DNA of 64,000 bases from Maridesulfovibrio sp050916235 (GTDB lineage: Bacteria; Desulfobacterota; Desulfovibrionia; Desulfovibrionales; Desulfovibrionaceae): assembly GCF_050916235.1 (NCBI RefSeq), contig NZ_CP104854.1:2914001-2978000 (forward strand), read 5' to 3'. Shown piece after piece: positions 41,601 through 50,675 of this stretch (positions are counted from its first letter, which is position 1; each line of letters starts with the position of its first letter). Under the pieces are notes generated by a model, which ran no database searches, was not told the origin of the DNA, and saw nothing but the letters and a program-made list of their open reading frames with translations. The position numbers and the translations under genes are program-made.

Positions 41601-41744
41601 GTGATCCGTTTTACTGTCAGTATCGGGCTGACCATGATATGTATGGACAATCCTTCCATCGAGGAGGCCCTTAAACAGGCGGACCGTTGTCTTTACAGGG
41701 CCAAGAATGAAGGTCGCAACAGGGTTGTAGGTAACTGCGGCTGA
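38688..41744 (+). CDS. Multi-PAS/GAF diguanylate cyclase
   Basis: 1018 residues, soluble. Order: PAS (about 28-140), PAS (145-260), GAF (285-430; SDIGYIYFLNEDETELTLHA), a coiled coil (440-485), three PAS/PAC repeats (490-605, 615-735, 735-855) and GGDEF (860-1018). The active site is GGEEF with an RTSD inhibitory site five residues before it, so product inhibition is expected. It makes cyclic di-GMP in response to several cytoplasmic signals. No strong ribosome site precedes the ATG at 38688; a GTG at 38715 with GGGGAG is a possible start. It is followed 38 bases later by a solute-binding protein gene. Confidence 0.93.
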   Translation: MKFRLWGEQVDSSLETIRKLFADSKMCRMFLEASPDAIVVIAANGDLVAYNENAMKLFGYSGEDTIPGNVLPFYSDPAQRGNLLSALLENGIVRDFETSLLSMDRGPILASVNVSLLELGGEKVHIAIIRDITERRLAEEKLRKSEEKFSSLFEAASDAILLLDADGRIVDCNKAATKLFILSRQELLDSSFMDLSPVVQPGGRVSGEVFISVMVEVLDGHSKRLLWQYRLKGGTLLDGNISLKAVEVDQKQRVMCVVQDLGEQQNILARGRLDEIRFEALSAISRMGGAALTSIYDYALEAAVSVTESDIGYIYFLNEDETELTLHAWSRNVMPQCLVENVPASYRVEDTGLWGDAVRMRQPVITNDYATCPNKKGVPNGHIPVIRHMNVPLFDGDRIVLLAGVGNKESDYTQEDVRQLTMLMEGMWNVVRRKQADDALMAAYVGLERKVFDRTEKLSLALANLKYKNAEINREIEYRREVEKQLKKSSGRLSLATRAGGLGVWEWELTEGRLVWDDRMFEIYQCSPGEFEGIYEAWRSRVHPDDLACTEMALSDAIEGDGHFDWEFRILWPGGEVRNIKASALGLPDRMGRIQSMIGINEDITERRRLEERLRRFERIIAVTPDMVSLVDDEYKYVMVNDAYVNSFGQPREYFIGRPLAEVVGDDVYEKYCRLKLEAAFSGEIQAFEAWLDIPALGVRFLSVIYQPISSYDGGEQFVAIVAHDITAVRMAEEDRKHIFELSLDLLCVTDLEGRFVELNPAWKNILGWEEQRLKGKFWIDYVHPEDRESSVESMKRLLSGLEIRNFENRYRCSDGSWRWIDWSLNVDMDRGKVTAVARDVSERKAMVDELKRMASTDVLTGANNRRCFLDRSKEEIDRFVRYGGSLALLMLDIDHFKIINDTYGHDAGDEVLKELVRCSRETLRTSDIFGRIGGEEFAALLVQGNIQSSMQAAERLRKSLEELEVRVGGQVIRFTVSIGLTMICMDNPSIEEALKQADRCLYRAKNEGRNRVVGNCG

Positions 41745-41782
41745 GTTGTTTATGAATCTGAGCTCTGGCTGGAGGGGACTGT

Positions 41783-42562
41783 TTGAGGTGTTTCGCAGTA
41801 TTTTTATCCGTGCTGGCAGCACTGTCTGTTCTGTTGCGTCCGCATTGGCTTTACGCTGAAGGAGCCTGTCTGGTCACTGATTACTGGCCTCCATTTGTAA
41901 CAGCCGGGGATAATGGAGAGCTTGGCGGAATAGACATTGACCTGATGCGTGCAGCAGGCAGGCAGATGGGGGTTGATTTTTCCATTGAACAGGCTCCGTG
42001 GACAGCATGCCTCACACACATGGAAAAAGGTTCGCGTGATTTTATAACCGGCGTGGCAAAGAGCAGGGAGCGTGAAGGATACATCATTTATTCCGAGCTG
42101 CCTTACTACTCCTGTCGTCCTGCGTTTTATTCCGTGAAAGGGAGCAGGGTTGCGGTTGAAAAATTTGCTGACCTCAAAGCGTACCGCATCGGTTTCACAC
42201 TTAATTCCGTATACTTTCCTGAATTTGACGAAGATACGAGCCTGAACAAGTTCGGCGTGAACAGCGAAGCAGAGCTTCTGGATATGCTTGTTGCCGGACA
42301 TCTGGACCTGATTGTGGGAACAGACTGTCAGGTTGAGTATGATATTGCCCGCAGGCAGCTCTCAGGCAGGATCAGGAAAGAAGCTTACCAGCCGGATTAC
42401 AGAATAGACCTCTATATAGGCGCTTCAGCCAGATCTCGCTGGCGTGAACGTATGGGGGAGCTGAGTGCCGTTCTAATTAAGATGCTTCAAAACGGCACTG
42501 TTGATCGAATTTCTTCCAGATATTTTGAAAAAAGCAGATCCACTCCCGCCTCTTCCGATTAA
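41783..42562 (+). CDS. Family 3 solute-binding protein beside diguanylate cyclases
   Basis: 259 residues with a signal peptide (MRCFAVFLSVLAALSVLL, cleaved near LYAEG). SBP_bac_3 features: CLVTDYWPPFVTAGDNGELGG (quoted in part: DYWPPFVTAGDNGELGG), QAPWTACLTHMEKGSRDF, LPYYSCRPAFYSVKG, FADLKAYRIGFTLNS and MLQNGTVDRISSRYF. Several Cys could form a disulfide. The start is TTG with GGAGGGG before it. No transporter genes are present. It lies between two cyclic-di-GMP synthase genes and its stop codon overlaps the stop of the convergent REC-GGDEF gene, so it may be a sensor protein. Confidence 0.82.
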   Translation: MRCFAVFLSVLAALSVLLRPHWLYAEGACLVTDYWPPFVTAGDNGELGGIDIDLMRAAGRQMGVDFSIEQAPWTACLTHMEKGSRDFITGVAKSREREGYIIYSELPYYSCRPAFYSVKGSRVAVEKFADLKAYRIGFTLNSVYFPEFDEDTSLNKFGVNSEAELLDMLVAGHLDLIVGTDCQVEYDIARRQLSGRIRKEAYQPDYRIDLYIGASARSRWRERMGELSAVLIKMLQNGTVDRISSRYFEKSRSTPASSD

Positions 42563-43479
42563 GTCTGTTCCGTATAGGCTTCGATGCGGTTCCGTCCTTT
42601 ATCCTTAGCCTGATATAGGGCCCTGTCTGCTGCTTCCAGAAGTAATTCGCTGCTGTTTCCGTGGCCGGGAATCATGCTTGAAACCCCGATGCTGACCGTG
42701 ACAATTTTTTTGTCCGATGCGTGATGTTCGATATTCAGTCCCTGAATGCCGGCACGCAGGTTCTCCGCTATGGTCATGCCTCCGTCAATGTCGGTGTCCG
42801 GGAACAGGGCCACGAATTCCTCTCCACCGTAGCGCACAAGCAGGTCGGTGGAGCGTTTCATGTTTCCGGCCAATTCTCTGGCTACGAGCCTGAGGCATTC
42901 GTCTCCTTTTGCATGTCCCTGAGTGTCATTGAATTTTTTGAAGTAATCTATGTCTATGAAAGCAGCACACAAGGAACTTCCATGACGGCGGGCTCTCTGC
43001 CATTCCAGTGCAAGCCGGTCCTCAAGCTGCCTGCGGTTGGGCAGGCCGGTGAGGGGGTCGATCACGGACAGTTCCATGAGCATGTCCCGCTGCCTTTTGA
43101 GCTCAAGCTGGGTTTTGACCCTTACCTTAACAATAGGCAGGCTGAACGGTTTGGTAATGTAGTCCACGGCTCCGAGTTCAAGGCCCTTTGCCTCGTCCTC
43201 CACCTGATCTCTGGATGTGATGAATATTACCGGAATATTCTGGGTTGCGGGGTTTTTCTTGAGTCTGCGGCAGACTTCATAGCCATCAATCTCCGGCATG
43301 ACGATATCAAGCAGGATCAGGTCCGGACTGTCTTCGGAAGCGGCTATTTCAAGAGCGTTCATTCCGTCCCTTGCAACAGCAATGCGATAGTCTTCGCGCA
43401 GGACAGCGCCGAGGAGCTTTATGTTCGCCGGTGCATCGTCCACAATAAGTATCTTGTGTTTCAGGTGTTCGGTATTCAT
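42559..43479 (-). CDS. REC-GGDEF response regulator (diguanylate cyclase)
   Basis: 306 residues. The receiver 8-125 has phospho-acceptor D58 (LILLDIVMPEIDG) and KPF. The GGDEF domain 140-305 has GGEEF with an RSTD inhibitory site before it. It makes cyclic di-GMP when phosphorylated. It starts immediately after the stop of the 1325-residue hybrid kinase gene at 43480 (no gap), so that kinase and its final HPt domain are the likely phosphodonor. It is convergent with the solute-binding gene, sharing the TTAA of the two stops. Confidence 0.95.
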   Translation of the reverse strand: MNTEHLKHKILIVDDAPANIKLLGAVLREDYRIAVARDGMNALEIAASEDSPDLILLDIVMPEIDGYEVCRRLKKNPATQNIPVIFITSRDQVEDEAKGLELGAVDYITKPFSLPIVKVRVKTQLELKRQRDMLMELSVIDPLTGLPNRRQLEDRLALEWQRARRHGSSLCAAFIDIDYFKKFNDTQGHAKGDECLRLVARELAGNMKRSTDLLVRYGGEEFVALFPDTDIDGGMTIAENLRAGIQGLNIEHHASDKKIVTVSIGVSSMIPGHGNSSELLLEAADRALYQAKDKGRNRIEAYTEQT

Positions 43480-46400
43480 TTAGATATCCTGATTTTTACC
43501 CACATCATTCTGCATTTCTTCAAGTTCATAAAGGGCACCTTTAAAATCAAATGAATCGATTGCCTTCTTCAGCCGGCCCAGTTTCGGGCGGAGTTCAGAC
43601 CCTCTGATTGTCGCAGCCAGTTGTTCGTAGGCTGTTTCGGACTCGAAATCATTATCTGCGAGCATCTTGCGCAGTTTTTCAATCTGTTTGCCTACATCCG
43701 TACCTGTCCGGTCAGTGCTTCCGGAAGCAGGAAGCGGTTCCCCTTCCTCTTCAGGAATCGTGCGGATTGATTTCAGCACTACTTTCAATTCCCTGCCGTA
43801 GTCATCAAGCAGGGGAGTTATTGTATTCTTCTCCCCGGCATTGATGGCCTGTTCCAACTTGCCTGCGGTGCTGTACAACCATGAGGCGGAGAAGTTCCCG
43901 GCAATACCTTTGACGGTGTGCGCAAGTCTTGCGGCTTCTTCCGTGCTGTCTGTTTCAAGCAGGCAGCGCAGTTTGTCCGGAGAATCTGCAAAATCCCGGT
44001 CAAAATCCCGCAGCATGGTCCGGAGCAGTCGGCTGTTGCCGAGCATTCTGTTCAGAGCCAGTTCAATTTCGATCCCGGGAAGGGAAGCCGGCAGTTCCTG
44101 TTCGCTGACGATAAGTTCCGACGCTTCAACAGGTTCATCTGTGAGCACAGCGGGATCAATCCATTTTGATAGGGTCTGGAACAGTTGTTCCGTGTCAATG
44201 GGTTTGGATACGTAGTCGTTCATCCCGGCTTCAAGGCATTTTTCCCGGTCCCCTTTCATGGCGTGTGCTGTCATTGCAATGATGGGGAGGGCCCGGTTCT
44301 TTTCCTCGCTACGAATTTTTGCAGTGGCTTCCAGCCCGTCCATCACGGGCATCTGTACGTCCATGAGTACGGCATCGTATCTGTTTTCCTTTATCTCCAC
44401 GACCGCTTCAAGGCCGTTAACCACGGTTTTGATTTTTACTCCGATGCACTCAAGTATGCCGCTGGCGACGTTGCGGTTGATGGCGTTGTCCTCAACCAGC
44501 AGAACACTTGCCCCGGATAGTTTACGGTTGAATTCGCAGGAGCCGCAGGCAAGCGAAGGCAGAGACGGGCTTGCATCGGGTTTCAGGTCGAAGACGTTCA
44601 TGACTGTGTCAAAGAGCATGGACTGTTTGATCGGCTTAATGAGAAACGCGTTGACCCCGGCCTTTTCTGCTTTCACCATGATTTCTTCACGTCCGAAGGC
44701 GGTCATCATGATGATTGGGGTATCGCGGAGTAATTCATTGCTGCGGACACTGGTCGTGAGTTCTATGCCGTCCATTTCCGGCATCTTCCAGTCCAGAACA
44801 ATAAGCCTGTATGGATCGTCCACGGATTCGTTCAGTTCTTTGAGAGCCTGTTTCCCTGAGCTTAAGGCAGTCACGTTGAAATTGAGGGATTCCATGGTCT
44901 CAAGCATGATCTGCCTGGCTGATTCGTTGTCATCGACGACCAGAACCTTGAGCCCCCGAAGGTCTCCGGGAGTGCTTGCCAGATTGCATGACGGAGCGGT
45001 TCCAATTCCGAATTCAACAGTAAAATAGAAAGTGGAACCTTTTCCGGGAGTACTCTCAGCCCAGATTCTGCCTCCCATTGCCTCCACCAGATGTCGGGTG
45101 ATTGTCAGCCCCAGACCTGTTCCGCCGAATCTGCGGGTCGTTGATCCGTCAGCCTGAGTGAAGGGGGCGAAAATCTGCGGCAGTTTGTTCTCTTCGATTC
45201 CGATTCCCGAGTCGCTGACCGAGAACGTAAGCATGGTTCTACCGTTGCTGTTTATTCCGGGGTTGACGCGAACTACAACTTCTCCGGCTTCGGTGAACTT
45301 TATGGCATTACCGGTCAGATTTATGAGAATCTGCCCCAACCGCAAGGGGTCTCCTATGAGCCGTTGCGGGACATTGGGAGCCATTGAAACAACCAGCTCA
45401 ATTCCCTTGTCGGCAGCAGTGGTTGCAAATAGGTCAGAAATGCTCTCAACAACGTCGGCCAGTTCGAACTCGGTTTTTTCAAGATCCAGTTTTCCGGCCT
45501 CGATTTTGGAGAAGTCGAGGATATCATTGATGATGGAAAGCAGTGAACGCGCCGACTGTTTGATCTTCTGAAGATAATCCCGCTGCTTGGGTGTGAGGTC
45601 TGTACGCAGTGCAAGGTCGGTCATGCCCAGCACCCCGTTCATCGGAGTTCTGATTTCATGGCTCATATTCGCAAGAAATTCACTTTTTGCCATGTTGGCT
45701 GAATCGGCCTCTGTTTTGGCCTGTTCGAGCTGTATTACCGTCTCTGAAAGGCGCAGGGCGTTTTCCTTCTGGACATCGCGGGCCATGCGCAGGTCTTCGG
45801 CGTAGTTCTTCAGGGCTTCTTCCGACAGCTTACGGTCGGTTATGTCAGAGATGAAACCTTCCACAGCCTCAGGCTCACCGTTATCAGAATATACGGCCTG
45901 TCCCTTTTCCCATACCCAACGCTCCTCTCCGTTTCTGGTGGAAATGCGGTACAACAGCTCGAAGGGTTTCCCGGACTGGATTGCGGTCATGATTTCATTC
46001 CTGACCTTGGTACTGTCTTCGGGGTGGGTCAGGGTCCGGTATTCTGTTCCGGGATTATCAATGAACTCCTCGGAGTGGTATCCTGTAAGGTCAAAGGCGC
46101 CTTTGCTGGCAATTTCAATATTCATGTCTTCGGAAATGTCATGCCGATAGGCCATACCGGGAAGACTGCTCATGAGTGTTGCCAGAGTTCGTTGGCTTTC
46201 ATGGAGTTCGCGGGTTCGCTCTTCAACTTTCTGCTCAAGAGTGGACTGATAGCTCTTTATTTCTTCTTCGGCCTTTTTGCGGATGCGGATTTCATCGCGG
46301 AGAATGTCGCTGTATTCCTTGAGCCTTTCCATGAAGTTATTGAAATGGGTGGACAGGAGTCCAAGTTCATCCTTTGAGGTCCTGTCCATGCGGGCGGAGA

Positions 46401-47457
46401 AATCACCTTCTGCCGCCTGTGCGAATTTCTGCTGCAGTTCTTCGAGGGGACTGGAAATGGCTTTGCCGATGAAAACCGATGTGATCAGCATCAGCAGGAG
46501 GGCTGCTCCGATGGAACTAATTATGACCAGTTCTACGTCATCCAGGGCCTGATAGAAATCTGACTTGTAGCCCGAAGATGCGACGATCCAGCCCAGTTCT
46601 GGAATGTCGTTGAAACAGGCGATTTTTTTTCTGGATGCCTTGTCGTCCGGATTTTTCCATTCATATTCAAAATGGCCGTTTTTTTCTTTGATTATTCTTT
46701 CAGCCACAGCTTTTTGGGCCGGGTCCTTGATATCCCGGTAGTTGATGCCTTGGTATGTGGGGTGGATCAGGAAGTTGCCTTCGTAATCGTAAATAAATGG
46801 ATATCCTGATTTTCCGAACCCCAGCTCAAGAAAACTTTCGCGGAAGTCGTCAATTTGGACCAGCGCATTGAATTCGTCCCGGTAGGTGGATGCAGTGATT
46901 ATCCAGTCCCACGGTTTGAAATAGATCATGGCTGCGGCCTTGGGACGGGCCTCCGTCTCAAGCGGTTCCTTCCAGTCGTATTCAAGGTAGCCGTTTTTCT
47001 TTATGATCTGCTCTCTTACAAAGCCCAGACCGCTGAGGTCCACTCCGAGCAGGCTGTGTTTGGGGTGTACTGCCATGATACCGTCGCTGTTCAGGCAGTA
47101 GACCCGGCCTGTTTTGCCGATATGCTGGCTGAGGAATACTTCGGCAGCTCGATTCTTTGCTTCTTCTTCGGTAAGCTGTCCCTGGAGCACCTTCCGGTAG
47201 AGCTGGTTGGCAATGTCATAGTCTTTTTCAGCCACTGCCCGCAGGTAATTCTTGATGGAAGTGTCGATCGAGGTGCGTGCAACGCTCAGGATGGTTTCAG
47301 TTGCGGATTTGAGGTCGCCTTCAATTGTCTGTTTGAGAATATCCTGCGCCTGCATGTAAATGGCGTATCCTCCGGCGCAGAATGACAGCAGGAAAGCTAG
47401 CGAGTAGGTTATGAAAAGTTTGTTGCGGATACTGATATTACGCATGGGGTTTATCAT
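43480..47457 (-). CDS. Cache-HAMP-PAS hybrid histidine kinase with two receivers and HPt
   Basis: 1325 residues. TM1 is about 13-33. Two consecutive single-Cache-like units occupy about 60-195 and 200-300 (FVREQIIKKNGYLEYDWKEP and the matching AERIIKEKNGHFEYEWKNP show the duplication). TM2 is near 310, HAMP 325-380, PAS 430-550. HisKA has the acceptor in NMSHEIRTPMNG. HATPase has GNAIKFTEAG, DSGIGIEE and GTGLGLTITR. Receivers (LIVLDWKMPEMDG and AVLMDVQMPVMDG) and an HPt domain with LAHTVKGIAGNF follow. It senses a periplasmic small molecule and relays phosphate to a regulator, probably the REC-GGDEF protein next to it. GGAGAG precedes the ATG. A fragment of a periplasmic binding protein gene abuts its start. 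Confidence 0.95.
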   Translation of the reverse strand: MINPMRNISIRNKLFITYSLAFLLSFCAGGYAIYMQAQDILKQTIEGDLKSATETILSVARTSIDTSIKNYLRAVAEKDYDIANQLYRKVLQGQLTEEEAKNRAAEVFLSQHIGKTGRVYCLNSDGIMAVHPKHSLLGVDLSGLGFVREQIIKKNGYLEYDWKEPLETEARPKAAAMIYFKPWDWIITASTYRDEFNALVQIDDFRESFLELGFGKSGYPFIYDYEGNFLIHPTYQGINYRDIKDPAQKAVAERIIKEKNGHFEYEWKNPDDKASRKKIACFNDIPELGWIVASSGYKSDFYQALDDVELVIISSIGAALLLMLITSVFIGKAISSPLEELQQKFAQAAEGDFSARMDRTSKDELGLLSTHFNNFMERLKEYSDILRDEIRIRKKAEEEIKSYQSTLEQKVEERTRELHESQRTLATLMSSLPGMAYRHDISEDMNIEIASKGAFDLTGYHSEEFIDNPGTEYRTLTHPEDSTKVRNEIMTAIQSGKPFELLYRISTRNGEERWVWEKGQAVYSDNGEPEAVEGFISDITDRKLSEEALKNYAEDLRMARDVQKENALRLSETVIQLEQAKTEADSANMAKSEFLANMSHEIRTPMNGVLGMTDLALRTDLTPKQRDYLQKIKQSARSLLSIINDILDFSKIEAGKLDLEKTEFELADVVESISDLFATTAADKGIELVVSMAPNVPQRLIGDPLRLGQILINLTGNAIKFTEAGEVVVRVNPGINSNGRTMLTFSVSDSGIGIEENKLPQIFAPFTQADGSTTRRFGGTGLGLTITRHLVEAMGGRIWAESTPGKGSTFYFTVEFGIGTAPSCNLASTPGDLRGLKVLVVDDNESARQIMLETMESLNFNVTALSSGKQALKELNESVDDPYRLIVLDWKMPEMDGIELTTSVRSNELLRDTPIIMMTAFGREEIMVKAEKAGVNAFLIKPIKQSMLFDTVMNVFDLKPDASPSLPSLACGSCEFNRKLSGASVLLVEDNAINRNVASGILECIGVKIKTVVNGLEAVVEIKENRYDAVLMDVQMPVMDGLEATAKIRSEEKNRALPIIAMTAHAMKGDREKCLEAGMNDYVSKPIDTEQLFQTLSKWIDPAVLTDEPVEASELIVSEQELPASLPGIEIELALNRMLGNSRLLRTMLRDFDRDFADSPDKLRCLLETDSTEEAARLAHTVKGIAGNFSASWLYSTAGKLEQAINAGEKNTITPLLDDYGRELKVVLKSIRTIPEEEGEPLPASGSTDRTGTDVGKQIEKLRKMLADNDFESETAYEQLAATIRGSELRPKLGRLKKAIDSFDFKGALYELEEMQNDVGKNQDI

Positions 47458-47667
47458 TTATCTCTCCGGGGCCGGATTGAGCAAGGGCTTGTAGTCACTT
47501 GGTCCGAGCAATTTTTCATCGGGGTAACGTTTAATGTTGTCCGGGGTTATTGTTGGGATGGAAGAGCCGTAGAGGGACGGAAGTCTGTAGCTTTTTTCAC
47601 CGTTTAAACTCCTTACGGGCATTTCTGCTGCCATCCGGGCTAGAACAGGGCGAGTCTGATCCTTCAC
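47458..47667 (-). pseudogene. 3' remnant of a periplasmic binding protein gene
   Basis: A 69-codon frame whose TAA lies directly before the hybrid kinase ATG. The translation has LNGEKSYRLPSLYGSSIPTI and TPDNIKRYPDEKLL, which resemble the C-terminal ends of sugar-type (RbsB/LuxP-like) periplasmic binding proteins (a NGEK...-TxxN-xxY tail). No signal peptide, ribosome site or upstream extension exists: a stop appears about 13 codons before the GTG. I read it as the tail of a deleted partner gene of the kinase. It could also be a small unrelated gene. Confidence 0.5.
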
Positions 47668-47830
47668 TGTACAAATATGGTTTTGAGAATCAATTTCAAT
47701 TGATGTGTTCTACCTGAAACCCGGAAGAGGTCAAGTCCTTTGTTTTGCTGATGCGGATTTGGCCCAGAAGAGTACAGATTGCTTGGTCGCTGATAGTTCA
47801 GGTCAGATGGTTCAAGGGTGTTTGGAATAA

Positions 47831-47861
47831 ATAAAAAAGCCGACCCGTTTCCGGGTCGGCT
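47831..47861 (-). terminator. Terminator of the chemoreceptor gene at 47885
   Basis: A 10-bp perfect stem AGCCGACCCG / CGGGTCGGCT with a TTTC loop. The minus strand continues with six T. Confidence 0.9.
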
Positions 47862-47884
47862 GGAGATTACTGGATCGGATGAAC

Positions 47885-49918
47885 TCAGCTGTTTTCCGAT
47901 TTCATGTGGTCGATGATGGACTTAAGTTTTTGCGCCTGTGCGGCGAGGTCCATTATTGCCTCGGATGACTGGCGCATGGCGTCGCTGGTTTCAACCGAGA
48001 TGTGATTTATCTCGTCCACGGCCCGGTTGATCTGCTCTGAGGTGGCGGATTGTTCCTCACAGGCGGCAGCAATGGATCTGATCTGGTCAGACACTTCGTC
48101 AGTGAGGGAAAGGATTTCGGTCAATGATCTTCCTGCGTTGTCGGCAAGTTCGGAAACAGAGACTACTTCTCTTACCGTACTTGAACATTGGCCGATACTT
48201 TTGGTCGTGCCGCGCTGGATTCCGCCGATGGCCTTTTCCACCTCTCCAGTGGCGTTCATGGTCTTTTCTGCAAGTTTCCGGACTTCATCCGCTACAACCG
48301 CAAAGCCGCGTCCCGCTTCTCCGGCCCGGGCAGCTTCGATTGCCGCATTCAGGGCCAGCAGGTTGGTCTGGTCGGCAATGTCGGAGATGACATCAATGAT
48401 CTGCCCAATTGTTTCTGCGCTGGCTCCGAGCTGCTGCATCTCCTGTTCAAGTGCTTCGGAATAGTTTTTTACAGTCGCGATTCCGGTCACCATGCTGCGC
48501 ACCAGGTCTGCTCCCTGATCGGCCGTGGCCTTGGCATCGCCTGCCGTGGAGGAGGCCTGTCCTGAGCTGCGGGCAACTTCCAGTACCGAGACATTCATCT
48601 GCTCCATTGCGGTCGCTGTCTCGGAGGTCCGCTGGCTCTGCATGTCAGATCCGGCGGAAGACTGTTCTATCTGGGCTGAAAGTTCCTCGGATGCAGCAGA
48701 GATGATTTCTACTGCGCCCTGAAGTTCTTCGGCAGCCTGAAGCATTCCTTCGCGTCTGGCTGAATCGGCGCGTAAACGTGCTTCTTCAGCTTCCTGCATG
48801 GCCTGATGTGCTTTTTCAGTTTCAAGGGCTGCCAGACGGGTCTGTTCCTGAGCTTCGGCTATTTTTTCCTTGAGCTTTTCAACCATTGAAATCAGGGCTG
48901 CAGCAAGGATTCCGACTTCATCATGGGTGCGGACGCTCAGTTCCAGGTCGAGGTCGCCTTCTGCTACGTGGGAAGCGTAGTCAGTCGTGAGCACAATGGG
49001 TTTGGATAACGTACGGGCCATGAACCATGCACCGAGAATTATCAGCGGGAATATTATCGCAATGACAATAAGCGAAGATCTGGTGACGTTCTTCTGGGCC
49101 TTGATCATAGTTTCAACAGGCATGCCGATGAACCACATGCCGATATTGTCGCCTTTCAGTCCTTTTATGGGCCAGTATGCGGTCTGGTATTCGCGTCCCA
49201 GAATATTGTTGCGGGCAAGAAAGTCCTTGCCATTGCCTATTACCGTCCTCAACACTTCCGGGTTGGTCATCTTTGTCCCGACCGCACGGCGTCCCTGTTT
49301 GACGATGGTGGTCATTTCGCGCGTATCACCTTTGAAAACCGTGAATTCCAGTTCGGTGAAGGATTTAACATCATCGACGAATTCTTCGTCGGAAAGGGAT
49401 ATACCGGTAGAAACGGTCCCGATGATCCTGTTGCTCAATTTGATCGGTGCGCTGGCCCTGATTGAGAAAGGGACTTCCGTACCGGCTACAACTCCAGATC
49501 TGGCCTCGCCATTGAGTGCTTTTCTGACTGTCTCATGGGTGTCAATTGAATCTCCGACGCGCAACGAATGAGTCCTGGCAATCACTTTGCCTTTTTCGTC
49601 GGTGACCGTGATGAAGTCGGCGTTGGTTTCTTCCGCCAGAGTTTTGAGAACCCTGAGAAGTTCCCTGGAGTCATTGCCCATTATTGCCGAAACGACTTCG
49701 GAATCCTTGGCGATGAGTTTTGATTCTTCAAGGTATTCATTGGAAAGAGTTTCAATATGCCTGTTTACTACTCTCCGCATGGCAGTAATATTGCGTGCGG
49801 ATTCATCGGCGAAGCCTATCCCCATATAGTGGGTTACGGTGAAAAAGATGGAAGTCGCAGCAAGCAGGGCGATCCCTGCTGACAGCATTATGATCTTGTT
49901 CTTAATTGAAAGTAACAT
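47885..49918 (-). CDS. Methyl-accepting chemotaxis protein with Cache sensor
   Basis: 677 residues. TM1 is about 8-28. A Cache-type periplasmic sensor at 32-285 has DFITVTDEKGKVIARTHSLRVGD (quoted in part) and SGVVAGTEVPFSIRASAPI, typical of ligand-binding Cache domains. TM2 is 287-308, HAMP 308-362, a coiled coil runs to 400, and the signalling domain 400-660 has the EAGRGFAVVADEVRKLAEK tip. It should direct taxis to a small organic ligand. GGGG precedes the ATG weakly. It shares its signalling-tip sequence with the receptor at 30877, so both should use the same CheA/CheW class. Confidence 0.95.
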   Translation of the reverse strand: MLLSIKNKIIMLSAGIALLAATSIFFTVTHYMGIGFADESARNITAMRRVVNRHIETLSNEYLEESKLIAKDSEVVSAIMGNDSRELLRVLKTLAEETNADFITVTDEKGKVIARTHSLRVGDSIDTHETVRKALNGEARSGVVAGTEVPFSIRASAPIKLSNRIIGTVSTGISLSDEEFVDDVKSFTELEFTVFKGDTREMTTIVKQGRRAVGTKMTNPEVLRTVIGNGKDFLARNNILGREYQTAYWPIKGLKGDNIGMWFIGMPVETMIKAQKNVTRSSLIVIAIIFPLIILGAWFMARTLSKPIVLTTDYASHVAEGDLDLELSVRTHDEVGILAAALISMVEKLKEKIAEAQEQTRLAALETEKAHQAMQEAEEARLRADSARREGMLQAAEELQGAVEIISAASEELSAQIEQSSAGSDMQSQRTSETATAMEQMNVSVLEVARSSGQASSTAGDAKATADQGADLVRSMVTGIATVKNYSEALEQEMQQLGASAETIGQIIDVISDIADQTNLLALNAAIEAARAGEAGRGFAVVADEVRKLAEKTMNATGEVEKAIGGIQRGTTKSIGQCSSTVREVVSVSELADNAGRSLTEILSLTDEVSDQIRSIAAACEEQSATSEQINRAVDEINHISVETSDAMRQSSEAIMDLAAQAQKLKSIIDHMKSENS

Positions 49919-50293
49919 TTTAACCCCTGAATTCGGTTGAGTCTAAACCACATGCCCAGCTCACTCTCCCCAATATCTGCGACATAGATCTATTAATATA
50001 TGTCTGTATGTGATCCCCTGAATAATATTGTCTATGCTTATGGGTTGAGAATTCAATTATTAATTATCTTGAGTTCATTTTTGTACATTTACTTAGTTTT
50101 GGAATCCAGCTCTGAGTTTTTGTGAAATTAAGTTGTTAAATTATTTTAGCATGTTGATCTGATGACAGTTGTGTTTCGGTAAAAATAATCATCCCATTTT
50201 GTATTTCAGAATAGCTCTGCGTCCGGAAAACAGGACCAATGATTTTCATCTGTTTTACATATTTAATTAGCTGTAATTTAAGCTTTTTTGGGC

Positions 50294-50310
50294 GTGTCCG
50301 ATTTTGCGGA
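50294..50310. repeat. Direct repeat GTGTCCGATTTTGCGGA, copy 1
   Basis: Identical 17-mer at 50676-50692, in the same orientation, with AGCTT a few bases before both copies. The block has a short internal dyad TCCG...CGGA. It may mark the ends of a decayed mobile element or a duplicated site. Confidence 0.6.
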
Positions 50311-50675
50311 GTCTTATTTTTCGGAAACATGTTCAAAAAAGCACAAATTAAAATCCTGTTTATTGGTGTGTGCAGCTATTTGCTTGTCTATAAGTGTGAA
50401 TGTTTACTCTTTTATCTTGTTGAATTTTAAAGGCGTATTTGGAGCAGGGTAGTGCAAGTGGCCGTGGTTCAGGTGAATGGTACACAAATTGCTTTATTGT
50501 CAAACTGAATGATTGACCAATCACAAACTCTGCGATAAGCACACCACTGTTGCAGAAGATTGCCAGATAGCATGCTTGCCTTGGGTCTTTGGAGAAATGA
50601 CGGCACGGGTAATCGGAGTAGTAATGCGAAGAATTTGCTGGCTGATTGTTCAATCGCTGAATGATGCTCAGCTTC

